Assembly: GCF_900496995.4 (NCBI RefSeq)
Contig: NC_044004.1
Coordinates: 55,706,224-55,770,223, forward strand
DNA length: 64,000 nucleotides
Direction: 5' to 3'
Source of the DNA: Aquila chrysaetos chrysaetos
Taxonomy: Eukaryota; Chordata; Aves; Accipitriformes; Accipitridae
The translations under genes and the position numbers were made by a program. The notes below the pieces were generated by a model. That model was given only the letters and a program-made list of their open reading frames with translations, made no database searches and had not been told where the DNA came from. Below are positions 40,001 to 48,700 of this stretch, in pieces (position 1 is the stretch's first letter; each line of letters begins with the position of its first letter).

Positions 40001-42326
40001 TATAACATTTCAAAGGGCAGCACTCCAAACATTTGAGTAGCATTTGTGACTTACCAGGCGAGAAAGTGTCTTTGTCAGGAATATGGCCTCCTCCCGGGCA
40101 GCAGCTCCCATGTCTCCTGGCACTCCCGTTGTTGCTGTGGGTTGCAGATACCTACAGGTGAGCAACTTGCTACTGGCCCCCAGGGATGGCATTTGCTAGC
40201 ATACCTCAGCACAAGTGGCTGTCTGCTAGTGTAGCATATAACTAACAGCCACTGAGCCAGAGGAAAATGTAAGGAAGGGTTAGAAAGCAAGATACCTCCA
40301 TACTCCTGATGAAGGACAATGGGAACAGCTAAGGGCATTTGGGCAGGGAGCAAGCCATTCTACTTCAGCAGCCTCTTCTGAGGTGCTCAACAGTGTGAGG
40401 CTGAAACAAATCAAAGAACTCCCACACCTAGAGGGAATGAAACTCTTAAGGGAGACGGGTTGCAGTTATACACAGTCTATGTCCCTGCACCTGGCCACTC
40501 CTGGGCCTGTCCCAAGAAACTTAGATGTGCACACACTGCTGGTGCAGCCAGACTCATCACTTCTGCCACAAGCACTACTTTAGCTTTGCTTCTGCATGTC
40601 TCCCTACCCAGCTTCATCCTTTTAAAGCACTTAGGAATTAATTAAATCTCCAACAGCTGGCTAGGCCTGATAAGACCTGTAACTATCCCCTTGTGTTGGT
40701 AAACCTTAGCTGGAAGTGGTACTGGATTTTCTGCTGTATTTGTTATATTATAATGCATCAACCAAGCCCTGAGCAGTCTGCATCTAGCTCAAACTTTCCT
40801 GCAGTAGAGATCTCCTCTGTTGTTTGTCTAGATCTGAACTGTCCTGGTTTTTTTTATATTTAGCTCAATTCATGTCATGTTAGCACTGATGTTATCTCCG
40901 CTAGTTTGGGTTTATGGTGTTACAGCTGTTGTACCTATGTCTGGAAAGACCGGGTGTGCCTGTAAAGGTCTAAATGCACTGAAAATGAACCAAGCTAGCC
41001 TTATTTTCTGTTTTCATGTGTTTCCATTTTAAAACCATTTTATTTTCAAGGCCACAGAACCAATTCGGGCACTTGACTTAACTGAATGCTCAGCTGTGCA
41101 ATTTGACTATTCCCAGGAGAGAGTCAACTGTTTCTGGTAAGTTGCTGTGCTTTCTCTATCTTGCTGGGAAGGTCAAAACAGCCAGGGAATTTTGAAATGT
41201 AACCACTGGGTACTTCTGAAAGCTCCCTTGCCAGTAGCAACCCTGCTGTTCCTCTAACTCACAAGTCTGTTTCTGTCAGCCAGCCTCTGTCAGTCCTGCA
41301 TGGCTTTGCCAGGTTACTGCTGGCAAAAGGTTTTTTTCTTGACGAGGAGGAAAGGTGTAGGCTTATGTGTAGTGGGCATTTCTTCTCCTAATTCTGTAAG
41401 CATATATAATCATCACCTAGACCAATGGACCTTAGGTATAGTCCAGTTCCCAGTTGAGACATTGCTACGGGTCACACAGTAACTACTTCTGTGCCCAAAT
41501 GTGGGTCTTCTGTCCCTGTGGGCCTGGGGCAGTGTCTCCCCAAGCTGTAAATGGTTGTTCTTGGCTAACCTCCCTCCTGGTGACTGAACGGGAGTATGGC
41601 CTCCCCGCCCTGCTCTGCTTTGTCTAAATAACTGTTGGTGCAGGCCAGCTGGGTTCAGTTTTAGGAAGAACTACCAGTTGTTCTAGCAATTTAAGAAATA
41701 GGTTTAATTTTTTACTTACAGTTTAGTGTTCCCACTAAGGACGTACTACCTGTGTGCGAAAACTGGAATAGAAGCTGATGAGTGGATTAAAATACTGCGA
41801 TGGAAACTGGTAAGATGATATGCAGTGTTATGTGGCAGTACGCCTCAGGCAGCAGTACCCGTGGTACCGCCATCATAAACCCCCCGCTATTGTAGTGCCC
41901 AAGTGCTACAGTTCTCAGTATCTGCCAGAAGGGAGTACTTGTTCTGGCTTCCAGCCCAACTAGACCAGAAAATGTAGTTTTTGCATAATGTATACACCTG
42001 CAAACCCACTTCAGCATTTTCAGGATGCACTTTTAACAGACATACGCATTAGGAAGAAGAAATTCCTTCCATCTTTAAGGATGTCATTGTGTAGATGGTA
42101 AACCATATGGAGCATCAGCACAGACCACATGTGTTGGGTCAAGAAGGAAGCAATGAGAAGACAATGTAAAGGCTTGAAAGCATTACTTCCTTAAATACCA
42201 GTATTTGGGTTGGTCATACTCACCCACATCCACATGCATGCAGACAAACAGTAATGGATTGTCTTTCTGTTCTAGTCACAAATACGGAAGCAAGTGGACC
42301 AGCGTAATGCCGCCCTCAGTTCCTAG
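18925..42326 (+). CDS. DAPP1: DAPP1 (Bam32), SH2–PH adaptor, complete in nine coding exons
   Basis: Exons 18925–18986, 28136–28258, 31579–31712, 36604–36734, 38852–38899, 39141–39203, 41051–41136, 41722–41809 and 42276–42326 join in phase at GT–AG junctions to give 261 residues; human DAPP1 has 280. Domain order is SH2 (from the WYHDNLTRHAAEALLL stretch, with the phosphotyrosine-binding Arg in GSYLLRKS), a linker with the conserved phospho-acceptor Tyr in EEPSIYESV, then PH (from LGTKEGYLIKQG through WKTRWFTLHRNELKYF to EADEWIKILRWKL), whose basic residues suit binding of PI(3,4,5)P3 and PI(3,4)P2. In mammals the protein is a membrane-recruited adaptor in B-cell receptor signalling. The first 17 or so and last 10 residues differ from human; the core is nearly identical. 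Identification is certain; the exact N-terminus is inferred. Confidence 0.96.
18987..28135 (+). other. DAPP1: DAPP1 intron 1 (9.1 kb)
   Basis: Begins gtaagc and ends cccag. I see no additional exon with SH2-like content and no clear interspersed repeat. It contains a 10-G run near 20,320, an A-rich stretch after it (20,341–20,366), a 17-T run at about 21,740 and a short GCAT repeat near 25,060. As the long first intron of an immune-cell gene it is a natural place for enhancers, but nothing diagnostic is visible. Confidence 0.75.
28136..28258 (+). CDS. DAPP1: DAPP1 coding exon 2 (SH2, N-terminal half)
   Basis: Completes the split Gly codon, then encodes WYHDNLTRHAAEALLLSNG followed by a stretch containing GSYLLRKS and YSLSV. 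The Arg of SYLLR is the invariant phosphotyrosine-binding residue of SH2 domains. Human has Asp where this protein has Lys after LLR. Ends AG/gtagag with a split Arg codon. Confidence 0.97.
28259..31578 (+). other. DAPP1: DAPP1 intron 2 (3.3 kb)
   Basis: Runs from gtagag to the cattttag acceptor. AT-rich, with poly(A)/poly(T) runs at about 29,632–29,647 and 30,136–30,148. I see no extra exon, RNA gene or recognisable transposon. Confidence 0.75.
31579..31712 (+). CDS. DAPP1: DAPP1 coding exon 3 (SH2, C-terminal half)
   Basis: Encodes GKDSVKHFHVEHTGTSFKFG, then NEFSSLKELVMHFANQPL and IGSETG, matching the second half of the human SH2 domain nearly residue for residue (human has YTGYSFKFG and LKDFVKHFANQPL). 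The acceptor is cattttag and the donor gtaaga. Confidence 0.97.
32676..32687 (+). repeat. Poly(C) run
   Basis: A short homopolymer of C in DAPP1 intron 3, about 80 bp left of the solo LTR. It is probably length-variable and sequencing-error prone. Confidence 0.7.
32764..32767. repeat. LTR target-site duplication, left copy
   Basis: Gtgt directly before the LTR TG terminus; the matching copy follows the CA terminus at 33,363–33,366. It marks a genuine integration event with intact ends. Confidence 0.8.
32768..33362 (-). mobile_element. Solo LTR of an avian endogenous retrovirus, antisense in DAPP1 intron 3
   Basis: The 595-bp unit begins TGTCGTGG and ends CCAGGACA on the plus strand, so it has the TG…CA termini of a retroviral LTR. 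It is flanked by a 4-bp direct repeat, gtgt (32,764–32,767 and 33,363–33,366). Read on the minus strand it starts TGTCCTGGTTTCAG, has a TATATAAA promoter box (33,083–33,090) and, about 180 bp downstream, an ATTAAA poly(A) signal (32,899–32,904), giving the U3–R–U5 order. No gag, pol or env sequence is next to it, so internal sequence was lost by LTR–LTR recombination. The family is recognised from memory as widespread in birds; the 4-bp duplication suggests a class I-like element, but I cannot name the subfamily. Confidence 0.92.
33363..33366. repeat. LTR target-site duplication, right copy
   Basis: Gtgt directly after the LTR CA terminus, matching 32,764–32,767. Confidence 0.8.
33866..33935 (+). 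mobile_element. Probable MIR/CORE-SINE 3'-part remnant
   Basis: The order tgactggccca, then gggtcacacagcaggttgg and cagaagg follows the MIR 3' part (tgacttgccca, aggtcacacagctagtaag, tggcagagc). It is diverged and truncated, as expected for an ancient insertion. Borders are approximate and the call needs a repeat search. Confidence 0.6.
36604..36734 (+). CDS. DAPP1: DAPP1 coding exon 4 (linker with regulatory Tyr)
   Basis: Encodes TLIVLKHPYPREVEEPSIYE followed by SVRVHTAMQTGRTESDLV and PNAPS. The Tyr in SIYES corresponds to human Tyr139, the Src-family phosphorylation site needed for DAPP1 signalling in mammals; it is preserved here. The acceptor is tctccag, the donor gtaagt, and the exon ends on a codon boundary. 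Confidence 0.97.
36735..38851 (+). other. DAPP1: DAPP1 intron 4 (2.1 kb)
   Basis: Runs from gtaagt to the cttcacag acceptor. It contains an A/C-rich low-complexity stretch (about 37,086–37,135). No gene or recognisable transposon is seen. Confidence 0.75.
38852..38899 (+). CDS. DAPP1: DAPP1 coding exon 5 (start of PH domain)
   Basis: Sixteen codons, LGTKEGYLIKQGKIVK, the first strand and loop of the PH domain (human LGTKEGYLTKQGGLVK). The lysines here belong to the phosphoinositide-binding pocket. Both exon edges fall between codons (cacag acceptor, gtaagg donor). Confidence 0.96.
39141..39203 (+). CDS. DAPP1: DAPP1 coding exon 6 (PH domain)
   Basis: Twenty-one codons encoding NWKTRWFTLHRNELKYFKDQ plus Thr; human starts TWKTRWF. 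It carries the K-T-R-W-F motif typical of PH domains that bind 3-phosphoinositides. The acceptor is ctttcag and the donor gtaagt. Confidence 0.97.
39204..41050 (+). other. DAPP1: DAPP1 intron 6 (1.8 kb)
   Basis: Runs from gtaagt to the ttttcaag acceptor. No exon, RNA gene or clear repeat is recognised. Confidence 0.75.
41051..41136 (+). CDS. DAPP1: DAPP1 coding exon 7 (PH domain)
   Basis: Encodes ATEPIRALDLTECSAVQFDY then SQERVNCF and a split Cys codon, matching human EPIRILDLTECSAVQFDYSQERVNCF. The acceptor is tcaag and the donor gtaagt. Confidence 0.97.
41137..41721 (+). other. DAPP1: DAPP1 intron 7 (585 bp)
   Basis: Runs from gtaagt to the cttacag acceptor. A very diverged SINE-like stretch (gggtcacacagtaact, about 41,469–41,485) may be present but is too weak to call. 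Nothing else is recognised. Confidence 0.7.
41722..41809 (+). CDS. DAPP1: DAPP1 coding exon 8 (PH C-terminal helix)
   Basis: Completes the split Cys, then encodes LVFPLRTYYLCAKTGIEADE and WIKILRWKL, the last strands and C-terminal helix of the PH domain with its invariant Trp. Human reads LVFPFRTFYLCAKTGVEADEW. The acceptor is cttacag and the donor gtaaga. Confidence 0.97.
42276..42326 (+). CDS. DAPP1: DAPP1 coding exon 9 (C-terminal tail and stop)
   Basis: After the ttctag acceptor it encodes SQIRKQVDQRNAALSS and TAG. The SQIRKQ start matches human. The remaining tail differs from the human NQGEGTIRSRSFIFK tail and is shorter. Confidence 0.93.
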   Translation, partial: SQIRKQVDQRNAALSS

Positions 42327-43576
42327 CTGCACCTCCGGTACTTCTGCTCCATTGGCAGGAATTGCCCCTTCGCCAAGGGGAAGGTATCGCTCACAAGAGG
42401 ACGGTTTCACGTGTCTCCATTACTCACAGCGGGCACGCGTGTGCCCGTATACCTGCACGCAGACGCTTGCATCCAGCTCTGCACACAAAGGATTCGTACA
42501 GCTGAGTGCTCTCGGGCTGTTGAGTCACGTGTGGAGACGGTTGCAAAATCAGAGTGTTGGTTTGATGTGCACAGTGTATGCCTGTAATGCACTTAATTCA
42601 AACACCTGTTAACTAATCCCAGGAGCAGTCACTGTTTAAAACTTTTGTGGTTATTCAGAGCACTCTCCGTAATTTATTGCAAGCTCCATCACAGCTAGCC
42701 ATAGCAGCATATTCTGTAACCTTGAGCCTGTTATTGAAAACCAGTCCTTTCTGGAAACATTAAATATTTCTTTTGTATTATCTATCTGTTTAGGCTCTAA
42801 ACCAAAAGAAAAATGACAGAGGTTAATTATATTTTTGTAAATAGTATCCGTATTGCAATCCAGAGAATATTTCAAGGCCCTTTTCAAGGTGATGGATGAG
42901 TAACACTTAGTTCTGGTCAAATATGTTTTTGTTTGGTTTAGATTTATACCGCAGGGATGGCTACAAGTGAATGTTTGTTTCCAACAGCAGCTATAGGCAT
43001 TGCTGAGCAGCATCGTGCAAGCACGCTTGTTTACAAACTATGATTATGAGAAACGGGCAGCCGGTTCCCAGCGCGCCTATGATGGAGCTGCCGCGGGACC
43101 CTAAGGATGGGTGACAGGGCTCTGCAGAAAGCTTTGCTTTGTGGCAGCCACCAGCATTGTTAGTAGCATTACGAGTTGGGCCCCTTACGGTCCCCCTTGA
43201 AATCCCCTTGGGCTGGATTTTGTATTCTTTCCTCATGCAGAGAACTCAAAACGAGGTTTTGGCCAGAACTATGTTTAGAATTAAGCACACAAAAAAGCAC
43301 CATGTACACTAAAAATACGAATTTAAAAGAACACATCTTCTACGTAACCGAATATAAATTTCCATCTGTATTTTGGAAGACTCACGCAGATGTAAGAGCC
43401 TTGTGGCTCGCTGCAGAGTTGAGAAGTGGAAGCCCAGTACTTTGGTGCTGTAGTCAAAATAGATGTTACGTTTTTGGGAGCAAAGTTTGACATGCTGGAG
43501 GGTTCCAAGACCATCTTGGCCTGACGTCACTGCAGGCCCAGCTGCAAGACGCCCTGAGCAATCCTGTTTTTCCTGG

Positions 43577-43606
43577 AGGGGTGGGGAAAGGGGGGGGGGG
43601 GGGGGG
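43577..43606 (+). repeat. DAPP1: G-rich block with 17-G run in DAPP1 3'UTR
   Basis: Gaggggtggggaaa followed by 17 consecutive G. It has at least four G-tracts and therefore fits a G-quadruplex pattern on the mRNA-sense strand. The run length may be unreliable in an assembly. Confidence 0.8.
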
Positions 43607-43874
43607 CATCTCCCCACGTAACTGTCAAGTTTCTGCTGAAACAGTGTAGGCAATCCTCTCCCACTATGCAAATGCTGTGGCACAGGGCTTAGTATTGCTC
43701 ACACAGCAGGTCAGTGTTCAATAGAAACCTTTACTGTGAGAAGACTGAAGAAGAGGAGCAGGGGAAAACACACTGGAAGAAGAAAGAAAAACTAGATTTG
43801 GACATAGGGATAGCATTTTATTTCAACTTAGAAATTCAAAATATTTGTAAATATTTTTTATAGACTGTTTTCTG

Positions 43875-43880
43875 AATAAA
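43875..43880 (+). terminator. DAPP1: DAPP1 poly(A) signal
   Basis: Canonical AATAAA, followed after 25–45 bases by a T/GT-rich stretch (tcttctgtattcatgtactg). I see no earlier AATAAA between the stop codon and this point. Confidence 0.75.
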
Positions 43881-43898
43881 ATGTCATTATAAAACTAC

Positions 43899-44914
43899 CA
43901 AAGGTCTTCTGTATTCATGTACTGTATTGTTACAAAGCTTTGCCTTCCTTTTTCCCTTAAGGAATTGGTTTAACAAACTAGCATCTCCCATTTAGTTAAA
44001 AAGCTTTGACGAGTTTGCGTGTGAGAGGCTGCATAAGGGGAAGAGAGAGATGATATTCTCTAACAGCATTGCTGTTCTGTGACAACGGCTTGGAAACAAA
44101 GCTTGAAGGGTAACCACAGAAGCAGCCTTCCCCTTTTCACGTGAACAGGCTGCATTACAGAACGTTAGAAGTACGTTCGGCACACAGTGTCACGAACGGA
44201 AGCCAGTAAAAGAAACGTTGCTTGGCTGGCGTAGGAAGCAGTCACAGACAGAAGAGCCGAACAGAAGCTAACAGCAGCAGTAGGCCCTAGGTGGAACACA
44301 AATGCTTTTTGCCAGAAATACACACAGAGATGCCCTGGGCCTCAGTTTCCAGCTGTTTCTGTCACGACCAGCACCAGAAGGCTCACGCCAGGAGCTCAGT
44401 TTAAATGGAAAAGGGTTTACTGACAACTTGGAATCTCTGGGAAAGCTTTTGAGCCAAAAATTCCCAGTTCTTGTTTCCAGCACCATTTCCCCCCATCCCG
44501 TCTGGTGCTAAAGGTGGGCGAGGTATAAGCGAGGGGGCAGCAGCACCCCCTTTCCCAGCCTGAGGCAGAGACCTGCCAAGAGCTCTCCCTTAGAGCAGCA
44601 GTGCTTGGTTTGAGTGCTGGAAGGCTACACTGCAGTCATCACAAGGGGGATGTCGGAGGGAACAAGGCGGGGCAAAGAGCACGGATCGATTCCCAGCGAT
44701 AGGAAGCCAGCGGGCACTAATGTCTGCATCTCTGCATTGGCACAGGACTCGGCACCCTTATCACCCAACTGAGAGACACGCGGGTTAGCTTTCGGCCTGT
44801 AAACTCCAGGATTTTGTACGTTTACACACAATTAAGAGACCTGTTCTCTCCGCAGAAAAGCTGATGTGCTGTAGAGTCTTACGGAGCAACAGAGGAGTGG
44901 ACCAGGCTCTGTCA
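43899..44914. other. Short convergent intergenic spacer, DAPP1 to LAMTOR3
   Basis: About 1 kb between the two facing 3' ends. No open frame with family content, RNA gene or recognisable repeat is seen. Transcripts from either side may read through into it. Confidence 0.65.
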
Positions 44915-45696
44915 TTTAAAAATACTGTATTTTATTTATATTTATTTACTTAGGAAAACCTAAGGGTAAATGAGCTGAGAGTGTCACCAGTGATGAACCC
45001 ACACAAAGACTATGAGACATGAGATCTTCACAACCATATTACACAAAAACCCCATGAAGACGTGAGACATTGTTCAGGTGCTTTTATCTGGGCATCAGGA
45101 AAACCCCTAAAGCAACAGCTTTCATAGAAATAGCTTTCTTCTTAGTGGAAGCAGGATGCAGCTAGCATCCAGATTAGTAGCATTCCCTTGCCAAGTATCA
45201 CCCATATAAGAAAGCCGGGATATTTATTGATTGTACCGACACATCACTGCTAGTAAGCTTGCTCTCACAATACTCTTCCAACCGCATCTTTGATAACACT
45301 AGACTACCGATCTGCTTTCCAACACGCAGCGGTGGCTGGCCTGAGAATACACCCCACCGCGTGCCCGGTTCCCTGTAAAGCAAGAGATCTGTGGGTTGCT
45401 CATTTGAGCCAACAGCATCATGCTGATCTGGCTCAGCTGGCTGAGCTAAACTCCATGGGAGCTATTTTGGTGGTCTCTCCAGTACTGCACAATACAAGAA
45501 GCATGGCCTAAAGTAACATCCACCTACAACACACTAGTAGATCGTTTCAGATTCAGTACTATGTACAATTTACTCTTACTTAGTATACTAAGGAGCTGCG
45601 GTATTTCTTCTGAGACGTGTTATTTGACTGAGGATTATTGAATCTTTCTGTCCACTGGGCTGCAGAAGGATGCTGCACTCCGGCTACACCATCAGG
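44915..45696 (-). other. LAMTOR3: LAMTOR3 3' untranslated region (about 0.78 kb)
   Basis: From the TAA at 45,697 leftward to two AATAAA signals on the minus strand (plus-strand TTTATT at 44,941–44,946 and 44,931–44,936). The end point is inferred from these signals. Confidence 0.7.
44931..44946 (-). terminator. LAMTOR3: LAMTOR3 tandem poly(A) signals
   Basis: Two minus-strand AATAAA hexamers 10 bp apart (44,941–44,946 and 44,931–44,936), about 750 bases past the LAMTOR3 stop codon. They are the first canonical signals I see in that direction. Confidence 0.7.
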
Positions 45697-45770
45697 TTAA
45701 GAAACTTCAACAACCTGCCTCAGTTCTTCGAACAGGGGCGTAAGCTCCTTCTCTAAACTTACAATCAGCC
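45697..45770 (-). CDS. LAMTOR3: LAMTOR3 coding exon 6
   Basis: Completes a split Gly, then encodes LIVSLEKELTPLFEELRQVV, EVS and TAA: the C-terminal helix of the roadblock fold. Human has LAPLFEEL at the T position. The acceptor (minus strand) is tttccag. Confidence 0.97.
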
Positions 45771-48700
45771 CTGGAAAGAGAGAAGAGACAGAACATCCCA
45801 TCAAACGACATAACTGAGAAGCCTCTCTCCAAACCCCTCAGCTCCCTCCCCTCCCAAGTCACAGGCAGCCTTTTCCAAAACACAAAAAAGTTTCACGTGA
45901 GCTGCTCACTCTCCAGGGGAAGAGCAGGCAGCACCCCCAGGCAGGTGCCTGCAGCCCCCGGCACCAACAGGGGCACACCCCATGCAGCGCAGCTCTCCCC
46001 TGTCCTGCTGGTTGCCTCGCTGCTTCCCACAGCTACCGAGGCCCAAGCAGCTGTGCAAGAATTAAATGCCTTTTGCTCATCCTTTCATTAGGCAACGCCC
46101 GCATGAGCAAGGCCAGGTGCCCTGCTGAAGGACTTCCCCACCCCACAGAACTGAGAAGGCAAAGCCGCACATGTTACTGCGGAACGTAAATTGGAACTGA
46201 CAGAAAGAGACTGAACAACTGGTTTGTACGGTACAATCATTGCTGGCACAGTGAACACTGTCAGGCAGCAAGGGTAAGGTTAATCGCAGGAGAAATATGC
46301 TTCTAACAGAGGAACAACTTCAGCAAGTCACCTAAAATCTACGAATTTTAACTCGTACCTTTCCCTTCTCCCCTTCAAAATACGCTGACAAAATTCATAG
46401 CAGGAGCAAAGTTAGTACACCTTGAAGTAAATTTGGGTAATTTATTTTCAATTATTTAAACACCTGGGCCTTAAAATACTGCAATACTTAAAACACACAT
46501 GAAGACATACCAGTATTGGCATTGCTGCTAGCAATGAAACTTACTACCAAAGGTAAGCGATTGAACTGCACCACCTGCAAGGAGAGAGAACAGTGTTCAG
46601 CCAGCAGCTAACAGACATTGCATGTCAGAGCTGCGCCACATAAATTCTTCCTGAAACAAGCAGCCACCTCAGTTTAAAGGAAAAGCAGGAGCGAGAGCCA
46701 CAGAGCTGACTTTTCAGTGTACCTATTTCATAAGAGCCACAGTTAAAAACACCAACAGAACTTACACGACAGTACAGTGAGCTGCAGGTGGAAAGCCTGG
46801 CTTTTCCCTCCCTCCCGTGTTCTGCAGTGTTATCCGCCTCATATCTGACTCAGCTGCCAACACTGCAGAGTACACTGTGGAGACCACACACTCCACAGGT
46901 AACAAGAGGGCAGGCAGGTTTATTGTTTTAACATACTGTTCTGTGTACAGCAGTTCCTCTTCTTCCATTAACAGGGAACTGGAACCTTGAGCACAACAAT
47001 AAGCTAGTAGCATCAAGAGAATCAAAGCGATGTACTCAATGTGTGTAAACTAACTCATTCACCCATTTATTTTCCAAACAAAGGTAGATACTGTAGGCTA
47101 AACAGTTGGCCAGTTTACTGCAGTCATAATAAAAAGCTCTCAAGACCACTAGAACTTGAGAAGGAGCAGAAACTTAGTAGATGATGGATTTCAGGACACA
47201 AACAACCAGTTTGTAAAAAAACATGAGTGGTATTTCAAATTTTTCTTACCTCAAAGTCATACCGGCAGCAAGATTAGCTATGAAGTAGGCTGCACGTGCC
47301 TATTTAACTTTAGGTGTCACTAGTTATAAACAAATATTGTTTGTAAAAGAGAACATAAACCCTTCAGAACAGATTCTGAAGGCCATATGAGCAGCACCTG
47401 CTGCAAATCCCCAATTACTACCTGTTCAGAAGAATTCACCATTTTCAACCAGTAAATCTCAGTTTTGAGAAACATAAGAGAAGCTTAAAAAATAATGCAA
47501 AAGTTTAGCTTAGCCATTTGAACAGTGTAAGAAATAAACAACAAATACTTCAATAGCAGCCAAGTGCAAATCTAGCAGAGTTTAAACCACCTCTCCCTTG
47601 CTCAGGAACAGCTCTGGTCACTGAGAACAGGCCACATCGAGGCTACTCACCTGGTACGTATTGTAATAGCAGATGATACTTTTGTTTTTAGAAAGTCCTA
47701 GTTTACTGCCCTGATCTGTGGCAAGGGCAAAGGTGGACAGAAAGCCAGGTCGCAGTGCATGTTCTGGAGCATTATCATTGGCAACTGGAAGAAAACAAGA
47801 AAATTCTTATTTTTACATGGCATCTATGACTGCATCACAACTCTCTATGCAGCTTAGCACTCTGCCAAAAGCCCATCTGGTGTTGGGGAACACGTAACAC
47901 ATCTTATGGGCTTCCGCAACGAATACAGGACAATCTTCATGAGGACTACATCATTTAATATTCTGTACATGATCAATGCTCGTTATACCAGAGTCCTCCC
48001 TAGCATGCCTAAGAAACAGTCTTTTCCTTTACGATGCACAGCCTGTGCTGATGTCACTTTGGTTCTGCATCCCTTGCTGTTTGCACCGATGCCAGCCTTC
48101 TAACTGATTACTGGCACAGTCACTTGAATGAAAACAGGTGAAGATGTGCAAGTTCTGCTAGGTGTTTAAATACTTTCGGACATTAAAAAAAAAAACAAAC
48201 AACCTGCAGTACTTGAATCAGTACTCCCCAGTACTCTTAAACTAGTTCACCCACAACATAAAACATCTTAAAGACTGCAGAGATATGATAAAAATTACGG
48301 TATCAAAAAGCAAACAAAATTAAACAGCGCGTGTAAAAGTTGGATGCAATTGCTTCTGAGCACAGATCGGCCAAGTCAACAAAATACCAATAAGCAATCT
48401 AGTACTTTGTATCAGCCTGCGAGCGACTCGAAGATACAAGCACCTTACACCCCTCCAACCCTGTTCACTGAGGAAAATTTCTGTGGCTTACAATTACTGA
48501 AGATGTTGTCTATACATGAACAAAAGGATAAATTTAAAGAGGTATTTAACCAACTCTTAAAGTAAAAGCCTAATTTAATTCTTCAATTTTGGATATTCAT
48601 GTATCGGGCACAACCAGCAAAGATTCTGCTGTACTTTTACACCCCCTGCTGTTCAATCAGGATTTTGGTTGCAGGGCACAGCGAGAAGCTGAAGTTACCT

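Larger units (their letters stand above)
42327..43898 (+). other. DAPP1: DAPP1 3' untranslated region (about 1.57 kb)
   Basis: From the stop codon to just past the first canonical AATAAA on this strand (43,875–43,880), with a GT-rich downstream stretch. It contains a CpG-rich segment with two CACGTG motifs (42,408 and 42,526), a short hairpin (42,431–42,446), a TGACGTCA site (43,522–43,529) and a G-rich block with a 17-G run (43,577–43,606). The 3' end is inferred from the poly(A) signal. Confidence 0.75.

Noticed and set aside
41440-41515. Possible third MIR-like fragment (gggtcacacagtaact)
   Set aside because: Only one motif resembles the consensus; too short and diverged to call.
42205-42612. 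135-residue open frame across the last DAPP1 exon
   Set aside because: It is out of frame with DAPP1; the spliced frame gives SQIRKQ and a stop at 42,324–42,326.
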